Under the pieces are notes generated by a model that saw only the letters and a list, made by a program, of their open reading frames with translations, was not told where the DNA came from and ran no database searches. From NCBI RefSeq assembly GCF_963666025.1, contig NZ_OY762552.1:744001-808000 (forward strand): a DNA stretch of 64,000 nucleotides, written 5' to 3'. Of this stretch, positions 29,646 to 38,518 are shown piece after piece. How positions within the stretch are numbered: the first letter of the stretch is position 1; each line of letters begins with the position of its first letter. The stretch comes from an uncultured Methanobacterium sp. Its GTDB lineage: Archaea; Methanobacteriota; Methanobacteria; Methanobacteriales; Methanobacteriaceae. The translations under genes were made by a program, and so were the position numbers.

Positions 29646-29843
29646 ATTATCACTCACAGGGTTTAGACACTATTTTTTAACTTTTTGTTTTAATTTTTAG
29701 GATGTATTTTTAATAATGATTTGAATACTGATGATTTTGCTTTAAATTCTTTTGAATGCTAATGATTTGATTTAAATTCTCCAAAATTGTATTAATGGCT
29801 GGAAGATGTTAAAAAAATTCAGGCCGTGACTTCAAGGGAGCCT

Positions 29844-30258
<415 letters not shown>

Positions 30259-30309
30259 TGTACGGACTGTTCGTATAAGAAACTTTAAATACTAAGTATG
30301 ATGATCTAT

Positions 30310-30327
30310 GTAACAGTGTTTTGTTAC
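30310..30327 (+). promoter_or_regulatory. 6-6-6 inverted repeat at the yhbD-operon start site
   Basis: GTAACA and TGTTAC flank GTGTTT, 25 bases before the ATG at 30352. A TATA-like CTTTAAATAC lies at 30283-30292, so this dyad falls at the expected transcription start and could be a repressor site for YhbD or ArsR. Confidence 0.45.
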
Positions 30328-30351
30328 GCTAATTAATGTGGTGGTTAAAAA

Positions 30352-30975
30352 ATGGAAGAAAAGTTGATTTCCAAAAAAGAATTACTAGAATTAACCCAAA
30401 TTTCTTATGGCCAGTTATATCGCTGGAAAAGGAAAAATTTAATCCCAGAGGAATGGTTTATCCGGAAATCTACCTACACCGGTCAGGAAACCTTTTTTCC
30501 AAAAGAGAAGATTATCGATAGAATCGAGAAAATAAAGAACATGAAAGGAGATATTTCCTTAGACAACCTGGCAGACATGTTATCCCCAAATCTAATGGAA
30601 ATAGTAATGGAAAGTCAGGACCTGATGAATCAGAACATTGTTTCAAAAACAACCCTGGATTTCTATACAGCAAAAAATGGTGAAACCAGAAAGCTGGATT
30701 TTGAAACCATATTATTCCTTTACATCTTAGATAAAATGTTTGAAGAAGGAAAAATCAATTTTGAAGAAGGAAATATGATATTAGAGATTTTAGAAGAATA
30801 TTACCCCAAATTCAAGGCTAAAAGCTGCGAATTAATATTTTTACGCAAACTGGGAATTTCCAGTTGCTGCCTGGTTTCAAATGTTGCAGATATCTACTTT
30901 GAAAACAGTACCAAAATCATTGAAAAACTAAATTTAACTGATTTAATCGAGGAATTAAAAATTAAGATAGTTTAA
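30352..30975 (+). CDS. YhbD-like (DUF4004) MerR-type regulator
   Basis: 207 residues. The N-terminus (LISKKELLELTQISYGQLYRWKRKNLIPEEWF, then YTGQETFFPKEKIIDRI) is a MerR-like DNA-binding domain nearly identical in pattern to Bacillus YhbD. The C-terminal half is helical and acidic. In Bacillus yhbD precedes two bactofilin genes, and the same order occurs here with an ABC exporter inserted. Likely local regulator of the operon. Confidence 0.78.
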   Translation: MEEKLISKKELLELTQISYGQLYRWKRKNLIPEEWFIRKSTYTGQETFFPKEKIIDRIEKIKNMKGDISLDNLADMLSPNLMEIVMESQDLMNQNIVSKTTLDFYTAKNGETRKLDFETILFLYILDKMFEEGKINFEEGNMILEILEEYYPKFKAKSCELIFLRKLGISSCCLVSNVADIYFENSTKIIEKLNLTDLIEELKIKIV

Positions 30976-30988
30976 AGGGGTTATAGCT

Positions 30989-31666
30989 ATGAAAAACGTG
31001 AGTGATTTAAGAATTAATGGTCATGGAAGTGCAAGTGGCGGTAAATACAATTCTGTAAACATTAACGGAAGTGGAAAGATAGAAGGTGATCTTGAGTGTA
31101 TAGATCTAAAAATAAATGGACAATGCAACTTAAATGGAAATGTTACGGCAGATCAATTGAGAGTGAATGGTAATAATTACATTGAAGGTAATCTAGAAGC
31201 AGATAAGGTAAAAATTAATGGAACTGCTGATATTAAAGGTAATTTATCCGCAGAAAAGGCTGAAACCCACGGTAGTATCAGTGTTGAGGGAGATTGTAAT
31301 GCTGAATTTTTAAAGATCGAGGGAACCTTTGGAATTGACGGGCTGTTAAATGCCGATGAACTGGAACTCAGATTACATGGGTCATCCCGAGCCGGTGAAA
31401 TTGGTGGATCAAAGATCACAATTAAAAGAAAAGGAAAATATCATATATTTGGCCTCAAAAGCATGATCATGCCTTTTGGAGCAGGAAAAGAACTGACCAC
31501 TGAAACCATTGAAGGAGATGAAATTTACCTTGAAAATACCCAGGCCAAAGTGGTAAGGGGCGATACAATCGAACTGGGTCCAGGATGCGAAATAGAACTG
31601 GTGGAATATAACAGCAGCTTTAAAATGCACAATGAATCATCAGTGACAGAACAAAGGAAAATTTGA
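30989..31666 (+). CDS. Bactofilin-like polymer-forming protein, copy 1
   Basis: 225 residues. Continuous right-handed beta-helix pattern with a turn about every 17-18 residues (VNINGSGKIEGDLECIDLKINGQCNLNGNV, then VKINGTADIKGNLSAEKAETHGSISVEGD). This is the bactofilin/YhbE-YhbF type of self-assembling cytoskeletal filament. The C-terminal third (GKYHIFGLKSMIMPFG, AKVVRGDTIELGPGCEIELVEY) is shared with the copy at 33740. It sits 14 bases after yhbD and four before the ABC ATPase. Confidence 0.8.
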   Translation: MKNVSDLRINGHGSASGGKYNSVNINGSGKIEGDLECIDLKINGQCNLNGNVTADQLRVNGNNYIEGNLEADKVKINGTADIKGNLSAEKAETHGSISVEGDCNAEFLKIEGTFGIDGLLNADELELRLHGSSRAGEIGGSKITIKRKGKYHIFGLKSMIMPFGAGKELTTETIEGDEIYLENTQAKVVRGDTIELGPGCEIELVEYNSSFKMHNESSVTEQRKI

Positions 31667-31670
31667 TAAC

Positions 31671-32600
31671 ATGACCGATAACGTGATTGAAGTTAAATCT
31701 CTGGTTAAAAAATACGGAGATTTCACAGCAGTAAATGATATATCCTTCAGTATTAAAAAAGGGGAAATATTTGCCTTTCTTGGACCTAACGGTGCAGGTA
31801 AAACCACCACTGTTGAAATGATGGAATGCCTGAAAAATTTAACAGCAGGAACCATTATCATCCTGGGATTTGACATTAAAAAAGATGAAATGGAAGTTAA
31901 AAAACGAATTGGTGTGCTTCCACAGGATTTCAATGCATTTGAATGGTTAACAGTTTATGAAAACATCGATTACTTTGGCCAGATGTATCCCACCCATACC
32001 AGCGTAGACGATCTAATTGAAATGTTGAGCCTGGTTGATAAAAGAAACACTCTGTTTAAAGATCTCTCCGGAGGCCTGAAACAAAGGGTGGGAATTGCCA
32101 TATCTCTGGTTAATGATCCGGAAATAGTCTTCCTTGATGAACCCACTACCGGCCTTGACCCCAAGGCCCGGCGTGATGTGTGGGATGCAATCAAAGCATT
32201 GAAAACAAAGGGAAAGACAGTATTTCTAACCACCCATTATATGGATGAAGCCCATTACCTAGCAGACCGGGTGAACGTGCTTCACAATGGCCATATAATC
32301 GCAGAAGGAACACCAGAAGACTTAATTAACCACCATGGTGGCGGTAACACTCTCATAATCAGGGAATGCGAGGAAATTGCCAAAAATGAATTAATCGAAG
32401 CCATTCCTGAGTCTAAAATTGATGGGAATAATGTTTTTATAAAATTAGCTGAAGAAGATGGAATGAAATGTATGTCAAAGGCATTATTTATTATTAATCG
32501 AAGCGACCTTGCATGTGAAGAAATTTATGTGAAAAAAGCAACTTTGGAAGATGTATTCTTGAATTTAACTGGTGATAAACTCTCAGAAGGGGGTAAATAA
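31671..32600 (+). CDS. ABC-2 exporter ATPase
   Basis: 309 residues, DrrA/CcmA-type. Walker A GPNGAGKTTT, Q loop LPQDFNAFEW, signature LSGGLKQRVGIA, Walker B VFLDEP with TTGLDP, and H loop LTTHYMDEA are intact. The C-terminal about 80 residues are the extension common to drug or polymer exporters. Adjacent to its permease with no gap. Confidence 0.92.
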   Translation: MTDNVIEVKSLVKKYGDFTAVNDISFSIKKGEIFAFLGPNGAGKTTTVEMMECLKNLTAGTIIILGFDIKKDEMEVKKRIGVLPQDFNAFEWLTVYENIDYFGQMYPTHTSVDDLIEMLSLVDKRNTLFKDLSGGLKQRVGIAISLVNDPEIVFLDEPTTGLDPKARRDVWDAIKALKTKGKTVFLTTHYMDEAHYLADRVNVLHNGHIIAEGTPEDLINHHGGGNTLIIRECEEIAKNELIEAIPESKIDGNNVFIKLAEEDGMKCMSKALFIINRSDLACEEIYVKKATLEDVFLNLTGDKLSEGGK

Positions 32601-33689
32601 ATGTCACGGATCAGCACCGACATTAAGTACAGTTTGAAAGAGACCTTCCGGGATAGGATGAATATTTTCTGGATGTTCATCTTCCCCATAGTGCTTTTCC
32701 TTTTATTCGGATACATATTTGGAGGTCAATCAGACACAGTTACCCTTTATTATCAGGATAATGATGGTTCATCCATGTCCAGTACTTTTATCCAGACCAT
32801 GGGATCTACCGGGGCAATCCAGCTAAAAGATGGTTCTGGAATGAATCTGGAAGAAATGCTGAAAGATGGGAAGATCACATCGTACCTGATTATACCCCCG
32901 GGCTTTGGTCAGAATATTCAGCAATCCGGGGGTACTTCCAGTACAGGAGTTAATGTGTATTATGATAAGTCTAAACCAACTTCCATGGCCGTGGTTTCAG
33001 TGGTTCAGCAGGTAGCCAATGGTTTCAACATGAAAATGTCCGGTGCCCATGAAGTCATCACCGTGAACTCCCAAGAAGCTGCTACTTCTGGTATGAACTA
33101 CTTTGACTTCCTTCTTCCAGGAATACTGGCCATTACCATCATGTCTGCAGCAGCAAATATGTCCGTGGGGACTGTAGCCAGGTTACGCAGCACTGGAGTG
33201 TTCAGGAAACTTTCAACCACACCTCTAACCAGTAAGGAATGGATTACATCCAGAATCATCACCTGGACTATACTGGTAATCTTATCACTGGCAGTGGCAC
33301 TATTCATAGCAACATTTGCATTTAACATTCACCCCCACATCAACATAGTGAGCGTGCTGTTGATAGTTATTGGAACTGCACTCTTCGCTGGATTTGGAAT
33401 ACTGGTTGCCAACTTTGTGAAAAATGAAGAATCAGCCATGAATGCAGTGGGAGTAATCACGTTCCCCCTTATGTTTGTCTCCGGAACTCTGATACCAGTG
33501 GAGAACATGCCCTGGTTCCTGCAGTACCTGGCCAAGATATCCCCTCTAACCTACCTGAGTGAGGGCCTCAGAAGTTCCATGATAACTGGAAATACAGGGG
33601 ATGCAGTAATCGACCTGGCCATAGTTGCGGTACTGGGAATAGTACTCTTTGGTTTAGGTACAGCAACATTTAGCTGGAAAGAGGATTAA
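32601..33689 (+). CDS. ABC-2 exporter permease
   Basis: 362 residues. One N-terminal membrane helix (FWMFIFPIVLFLLFGYIFGG), an external domain of about 140 residues, then five helices at the C-terminus, with the family motif FPLMFVSGTLIPVENMP. Pairs with the ATPase at 31671. Substrate unknown; the flanking bactofilins suggest a spatially organised export site. Confidence 0.9.
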   Translation: MSRISTDIKYSLKETFRDRMNIFWMFIFPIVLFLLFGYIFGGQSDTVTLYYQDNDGSSMSSTFIQTMGSTGAIQLKDGSGMNLEEMLKDGKITSYLIIPPGFGQNIQQSGGTSSTGVNVYYDKSKPTSMAVVSVVQQVANGFNMKMSGAHEVITVNSQEAATSGMNYFDFLLPGILAITIMSAAANMSVGTVARLRSTGVFRKLSTTPLTSKEWITSRIITWTILVILSLAVALFIATFAFNIHPHINIVSVLLIVIGTALFAGFGILVANFVKNEESAMNAVGVITFPLMFVSGTLIPVENMPWFLQYLAKISPLTYLSEGLRSSMITGNTGDAVIDLAIVAVLGIVLFGLGTATFSWKED

Positions 33690-33739
33690 AACTAAATGGA
33701 CAGAAATTATCAGACAATATACGAAACGGAGGAATTATT

Positions 33740-34417
33740 ATGGAAAAAAGGAAAGACCTAAAGATTTACGGGTCTGGAATTTCAAGTGGCGGTGAATTTA
33801 ACCGGATAAGCATAATGGGTGAAGGCATAATCCACGGATACGTGAAATGCTCTAACCTTAAAGTGTATGGAGAAGGCCAACTGGACGGCAGTGTGAAATC
33901 TGCAGATTACGTCAGCATAAAGGGTGAAACAATTGTTAAAGGCGATTTGAATGCCCAAAAAGTTAAAGTCCAGGGAGAATTTGAAGTCAGTGGGGATTTA
34001 CTGGTAGATGATGCCAAAATCCAGGGAAGTATACTGGTAGGAAGAGATTTTAATGCTGAAACCTTGAATTTAGAAGGTGGTTTCACAATTCAGGGAATGC
34101 TCAATGGAGATATATTAAGAATAAACCTTTACTGGCCGAGTAAAGTGAATGAAATAGGTGGTTCTGATATTTCAGTTAAAAAAAGCGGGAAGCTGAGTTT
34201 TTTAGGTATTAAAAATAATATAATGTCCGATGGGAAAAACGAACTCACTGCTGACGTAATTGAAGGAGATAATGTTTATCTTGAAAATACCAATGCAAGG
34301 GTAGTGCGAGGAAACAACATAACCATAGGACCGGGTTGTAATATTGAACTGGTGGAATATAAAGAAAATTTCAAGACAGATGAAAAATCTGAGGTTGGAG
34401 TGGATAAAAAGATATGA
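33740..34417 (+). CDS. Bactofilin-like polymer-forming protein, copy 2
   Basis: 225 residues, same length and plan as the protein at 30989. Both contain SGG(K/E)(Y/F)N near the start, EIGGS before a basic strand, IEGD-(E/N)-(I/V)-YLENT in the C-terminal third, and end with GPGC-(E/N)-IELVEY. A paralogous pair enclosing one exporter, as with YhbE and YhbF, may co-polymerise. GGAGGAATT precedes the ATG. Confidence 0.8.
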   Translation: MEKRKDLKIYGSGISSGGEFNRISIMGEGIIHGYVKCSNLKVYGEGQLDGSVKSADYVSIKGETIVKGDLNAQKVKVQGEFEVSGDLLVDDAKIQGSILVGRDFNAETLNLEGGFTIQGMLNGDILRINLYWPSKVNEIGGSDISVKKSGKLSFLGIKNNIMSDGKNELTADVIEGDNVYLENTNARVVRGNNITIGPGCNIELVEYKENFKTDEKSEVGVDKKI

Positions 34418-34471
34418 TATATTTAATTTTTTTGGGATTTTATCTGTAATCCATAGCGACTATCTGATTCA

Positions 34472-35293
34472 TTAACCTTCCATCAGGTTTATATCACCAA
34501 TTTTAGTCATTTCAGGTATTATGGGTAAGTTCTCACCCTGAATTAGGGGATTTTTTAAAAACTGTATATTATCCGGCCCGCCTTTACCCTCGTTTCTATC
34601 AATCAGTGATCCATTATCAAATGATGCCCAAACCTGGATCATGGTATTATCTGCGTGTTTTTCCACGTCCTGAAATATTACATTACGCCGATTGACCCCC
34701 CAAAGATCTGTGCCTGCTATCCTGGCCGCTGCAGCAAGTGGTTTACTGCTAAAATCGTTGAATTTCCCATCTCTGTAAAACTGTGGAGCATTGGGCACAC
34801 TGACAAAATCTCCATCCTGCATTTTAAACAATTTGGTAAATGAAGTATTTTTGCAGCAGATTGCAGATCCAACATAATTATCCGGGCTTTTAATTAGAAA
34901 GTGTCCCACGCACATACTGGTTAAGATGGACTGGGCTTTTTCCACAGAATCATGGTTTATTATTCCATTTTCCATTATTTGACCAGCCAGTGACATTAAT
35001 TCATGGTTACGAATTGTTCCAATGCCCCCACTGGCAATAATCCAGCCATTATCAGTTATTACAGTATGGTAAAAAAGACCCCCATTGATTTTGTATTCTA
35101 CTGCTGCTTTTTTTCCATGGAAGCTTTTCTGCGTAATTATTAGCTCAGCTGGGAATTTTGCATCTCTCCGGAATGCAACCACATTATGACTATCTGTAAC
35201 TTGTACTATAACTGAACAGCACCCATCATCCCAATCATTATCTATTGGCTGTTTTACTCTACTGTCTGCAGTTAAATGATTGAGAAATACCAT
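34472..35293 (-). CDS. Hypothetical protein, possibly Ntn-hydrolase-like
   Basis: 273 residues, no signal peptide. The stretch DDGCCSVIVQVTDSHNVVAFRRD has an internal Cys-Cys in front of a hydrophobic strand, as in Cys-nucleophile amidohydrolases of the penicillin acyltransferase type, and DNGWIIASGG recurs in that fold. This is only a pattern resemblance. GGAGGTGACTG precedes the ATG. It converges on the bactofilin operon. Confidence 0.55.
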   Translation of the reverse strand: MVFLNHLTADSRVKQPIDNDWDDGCCSVIVQVTDSHNVVAFRRDAKFPAELIITQKSFHGKKAAVEYKINGGLFYHTVITDNGWIIASGGIGTIRNHELMSLAGQIMENGIINHDSVEKAQSILTSMCVGHFLIKSPDNYVGSAICCKNTSFTKLFKMQDGDFVSVPNAPQFYRDGKFNDFSSKPLAAAARIAGTDLWGVNRRNVIFQDVEKHADNTMIQVWASFDNGSLIDRNEGKGGPDNIQFLKNPLIQGENLPIIPEMTKIGDINLMEG

Positions 35294-35479
35294 CAGTCAC
35301 CTCCATATTTGGCTTATCAAGGATTTGTATGCACTTTATGCTTTTTTTTAATATTTTTGTTCTTAGTTTCCCAGTTTGTTCTCAATCTTTCCCGAGACCC
35401 ATACTTCCAGAGATTCATGTATTTTTATTCAGATTATAGCATCTTATCATAAACATGTCTCATCATAGTATAGTTAAAT

Positions 35480-35590
35480 ATTGATCTATTACTCTGGTTG
35501 ATCTACAAGTTGATCTATAACACAAGGTTGATCTTATACCTTAGTTAATCTACGAGGTGCCTTATAACAATAGTTAATTTTATATTGTAG
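35480..35590. repeat. Degenerate TTGATCTA direct repeats
   Basis: TTGATCTA or close variants (TTGATCTT, TTAATCTA, TTAATTTT) recur five times, 15-30 bases apart, in the 520-base gap before gshA. Spacing is irregular and units are not conserved, so this is not a CRISPR. Flanking sequence up to 35814 shows only a TATA-like TATATAAG near 35727. Confidence 0.5.
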
Positions 35591-35814
35591 TTCTTCATAT
35601 CTAAAAAAAATAAATGAATAACTAAGATGCAATATCATTAAAAAAAAACAGACTTCAACTAAAAAATTTAGCGATCTTTTATGGAATGAAAAATAGCGAT
35701 CATATGAAAGGATTAATAGTAGTAAATATATAAGAAAGTTTTCACTGTTTTTTTAAAATGCTAATAAATTATTCGTATAAATAATTCTGATAAAAAATAA
35801 AAAAAGTGGATTTT

Positions 35815-37263
35815 ATGAGCTGGGACTTTTCAGAAATATCGAAGTCATTTTTAAACGAGGACAAAGGAAAATTATTGGTAAAAAGTAATTTTGGCCTGGA
35901 AAGAGAGTGTCAAAGGGTTATTTCGACCGGAGATCTTGCTTTAACTCCCCACCCTCAGGTATTCGGGGATAAAACCAAAAATCCACGTATTACTAATGAC
36001 TTTTCTGAAAGTCAGATTGAGATGATTACAAGACCCTGCAATTGCGCAGAAGAAGCATACGATGCCTTAAAAACAATAAACCTTGAGGTTGAAAATGGCA
36101 TTGGTGATGAACTATTATGGCCACTCAGTATGCCCCCCAATCTTCCAGAAGAGGAGAAAATTCCCATTGCATCTTTCCCTGATTGTGAAAATGGAAAAGA
36201 GATGGAAATATATAGAAATGGTTTGTCATTGCGATACGGTAAAAAAATGCAGATGATATCTGGAATTCACTACAATTTTTCTTTCGGCAATGAAATGATC
36301 AATTATTTATACGGAAAATTTGGTAAAGGGAAAGATAAACGTTTATTCATTGATGAAATACATTTTGGACTGGTAAGAAATTTTCTACGCTACAGCTGGA
36401 TCTTGATTTACCTTTTCGGAGCATCACCCTTCTGCCATTCAAGTTACTATCCAGTTATAAAAAAGGAACTCATGCTCATTCAAAAATGCTGTCCTGATCC
36501 TGAAAATATCATTGAAAACTGCCTCCAATATGCAACATCTCTACGTGTAAGTAGATTTGGCTATTCAAACAGTCTTAAAAATGAGAATATATACTTCAAT
36601 AGTTTAAAGGAGTATTCTACAAAGATGCATAAAATGCTGTCAACTAGGGATGAAGAATATTCAAAGCTGGGGATTTATAGTAACGGTTCTCAAATTCAAC
36701 TCAATGGAAATGTTCTACAAAAAGAGAGTGAATTTTATTCTTTAATTCGATTAAAACAGCCCATTCGTAAAGGGGAAACTCCACTGGATGCACTGGAAAA
36801 AAGGGGTGTAAAATATGTGGAAGTTAGAATTTTAGATTTAAACCCTTTCCAGAAACTGGGTTTAACCATGGAACAAATGCATTTCCTCCATGTTTTCATG
36901 CACTTTTGCCTGTTTGAACAAAGCCCTCCCATCACTGACCAGGAACATGATATAATAAACTTAAATCACCATTTAGTGTCACTTACTGGAAGACAAAAAG
37001 ATTTAAGCCTTAAAAAATATGATGGTAGTAAAATTAGTCTCAAATCATGGGGAGCGGAAATATTTGAAAAACTTAAAAAGATAGCTGACCTAATGGACAG
37101 CAGCACTGCAAATAATAAATATAGAGCATGCGTAGAAACAGAACACCAGAAACTTTTTGATATGTCACTACTACCCTCTGAAATGATAAATCTGGAAATG
37201 AAAGAAAATAATGAAAATTTTTTGGAATTTGGAATAAAATATGCTAAAAAAAATTCTAAATAG
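35815..37263 (+). CDS. gshA: Glutamate-cysteine ligase
   Basis: Makes gamma-glutamylcysteine, the first step of glutathione synthesis. 482 residues. It resembles the N-terminal half of bifunctional GshF: NFGLERECQRVISTGDLALTPHPQVFG, ITNDFSESQIEMITRP (metal and glutamate site), SGIHYNFSF, and VKYVEVRILDLNPF. ATG 35815 is preferred to GTG 35806, which lies in the ribosome-binding stretch. The ligase for step two follows at 37383. Rare among methanogens, so probably acquired from bacteria. Confidence 0.88.
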   Translation: MSWDFSEISKSFLNEDKGKLLVKSNFGLERECQRVISTGDLALTPHPQVFGDKTKNPRITNDFSESQIEMITRPCNCAEEAYDALKTINLEVENGIGDELLWPLSMPPNLPEEEKIPIASFPDCENGKEMEIYRNGLSLRYGKKMQMISGIHYNFSFGNEMINYLYGKFGKGKDKRLFIDEIHFGLVRNFLRYSWILIYLFGASPFCHSSYYPVIKKELMLIQKCCPDPENIIENCLQYATSLRVSRFGYSNSLKNENIYFNSLKEYSTKMHKMLSTRDEEYSKLGIYSNGSQIQLNGNVLQKESEFYSLIRLKQPIRKGETPLDALEKRGVKYVEVRILDLNPFQKLGLTMEQMHFLHVFMHFCLFEQSPPITDQEHDIINLNHHLVSLTGRQKDLSLKKYDGSKISLKSWGAEIFEKLKKIADLMDSSTANNKYRACVETEHQKLFDMSLLPSEMINLEMKENNENFLEFGIKYAKKNSK

Positions 37264-37347
37264 TTCTATGCTAAAAATAATTTAAAATAGTCCGAATAAC
37301 TTTCTAAATAGTTCTATGCTGAAATTTTAAATAGTCCCATTATAACT
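37254..37347 (+). repeat. Tandem duplication of the gshA 3' end, including stop codon
   Basis: Unit 1 (37254-37301) and unit 2 (37302-37347) both begin TTCTAAATAGTTCTATGCT and end with ATAACT. The gshA stop TAG (37261-37263) is repeated at 37309-37311 in the same local context. Confidence 0.8.
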
Positions 37348-37382
37348 TATTCCCACAACCACAATCCAGGAGAGGGTAAATT

Positions 37383-38369
37383 ATGTTAAAAAACTATGAA
37401 GGGCTTGAACTTTCAACTCAAATGGTTATAAATGAAGCTTTAAAAAGGGATGCTGAGGTTGAAGTGCTGGACTGGGATGACAATTTCATTCGCCTGAAAA
37501 AAGGCAACCGAGTTGAATATTTAAAGCAGGCCACCAAAACATCTGCAGATCCATATGTAGTGGCCTTAATTATGGAAAACAAGGAGTTAACCAAGTTAAT
37601 TCTCAAAGAGCACCACATCAACGTACCGGAAAGCATTACAGTTAAACGGACCGATGAAGCTTTGAGCGAATATTTGAACCTCAAAGGTAAGGATATTGTT
37701 ATAAAACCTAAATCTGCTAATTTTGGAGATGGAGTTTCCATAGTTAAGGGTTTAAAATCAAAAAAAGATTATATTAAATCCATTGAAGAAGCATTGAATT
37801 ATTCTAACTATGTTCTGATTGAAGAATTCATACCAGGTAAGGAATATAGATTTTTAGTAATTGCTGATGAAGTTGTGGCAGTAATGCACCGAGTTCCAGC
37901 AAACGTAACAGGGGATGGAACACACAACATCAAAGAATTGGTTAATAAAAAAAATAAAGACCCAAGAAGAGGTAAAGGGCATATAACCCCACTTGAAAAG
38001 ATTGAATTAAGTTCAGTGGAAAAAAATAACCTGGCTTCCCAAATGAAGGATGTTTACTACTTACCTGATGAGGATGAGATTGTATATCTCAGGGAAAATT
38101 CAAATATTAGCACAGGTGGGGATAGTATTGATTTTACAGATGATGTGGGTGAGGATTATAAAATAATTGCCCAGAAGGCAGCAAAGGCTGTGGGTGCAAA
38201 AATTTGTGGGGTTGATATGATCATTCAGGATGTGAAAGCAAAACCCGATACAAACAACCATAGCATTATCGAACTGAATTTCAATCCAGTACTCTATCCG
38301 CACAATTTCCCGTATAAAGGTCAAAACAGGCATGTTGAGAAAAAAGTACTTGATTTGTTAGGATTTTAA
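37383..38369 (+). CDS. ATP-grasp ligase, probable glutathione synthetase half of GshF
   Basis: 328 residues. ATP-grasp core: VIKPKSANFGDGVSIV, VLIEEFIPGKEYRFLVI, and CGVDMIIQDV with IIELNFNPVLYPHNFP at the metal site. It matches the C-terminal half of fused GshF enzymes, which add glycine to gamma-glutamylcysteine, and is adjacent to gshA in the same direction. Cyanophycin-synthetase-like ligases are the alternative. Together they form a split version of the bacterial fusion. Confidence 0.78.
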   Translation: MLKNYEGLELSTQMVINEALKRDAEVEVLDWDDNFIRLKKGNRVEYLKQATKTSADPYVVALIMENKELTKLILKEHHINVPESITVKRTDEALSEYLNLKGKDIVIKPKSANFGDGVSIVKGLKSKKDYIKSIEEALNYSNYVLIEEFIPGKEYRFLVIADEVVAVMHRVPANVTGDGTHNIKELVNKKNKDPRRGKGHITPLEKIELSSVEKNNLASQMKDVYYLPDEDEIVYLRENSNISTGGDSIDFTDDVGEDYKIIAQKAAKAVGAKICGVDMIIQDVKAKPDTNNHSIIELNFNPVLYPHNFPYKGQNRHVEKKVLDLLGF

Positions 38370-38518
38370 TCCAGGCTTACTCCCGGAATTATAAAGACCA
38401 CATAATCATCTGTGGGAATTTAGTTTAGTATATATAAAAAATAAGGATATGAAAAAGTATTAAAGAAAAATAGGGAGTGATTTTTAGGTTATTTTTTTTA
38501 AAAAGGCCCTGAAAAGCT

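Noticed and set aside
30276..30290. TACG-N7-CGTA-like dyad near 30260-30275 as a second ArsR operator
   Set aside because: Only four matched bases per arm; not convincing beside the 8-6-8 dyad at 30228.
35480..35590. Possible CRISPR-like repeat array
   Set aside because: Repeat cores are only about 8 bases, vary in sequence and have irregular, non-unique spacing; no cas genes are present.
38450..38510. Ninth recombinase-tail copy after the ATP-grasp gene (GATATGAAAAAGTATTAAAG followed by a T run)
   Set aside because: Only the A-rich MKK-like end could be matched; too short and low-complexity to separate from chance.
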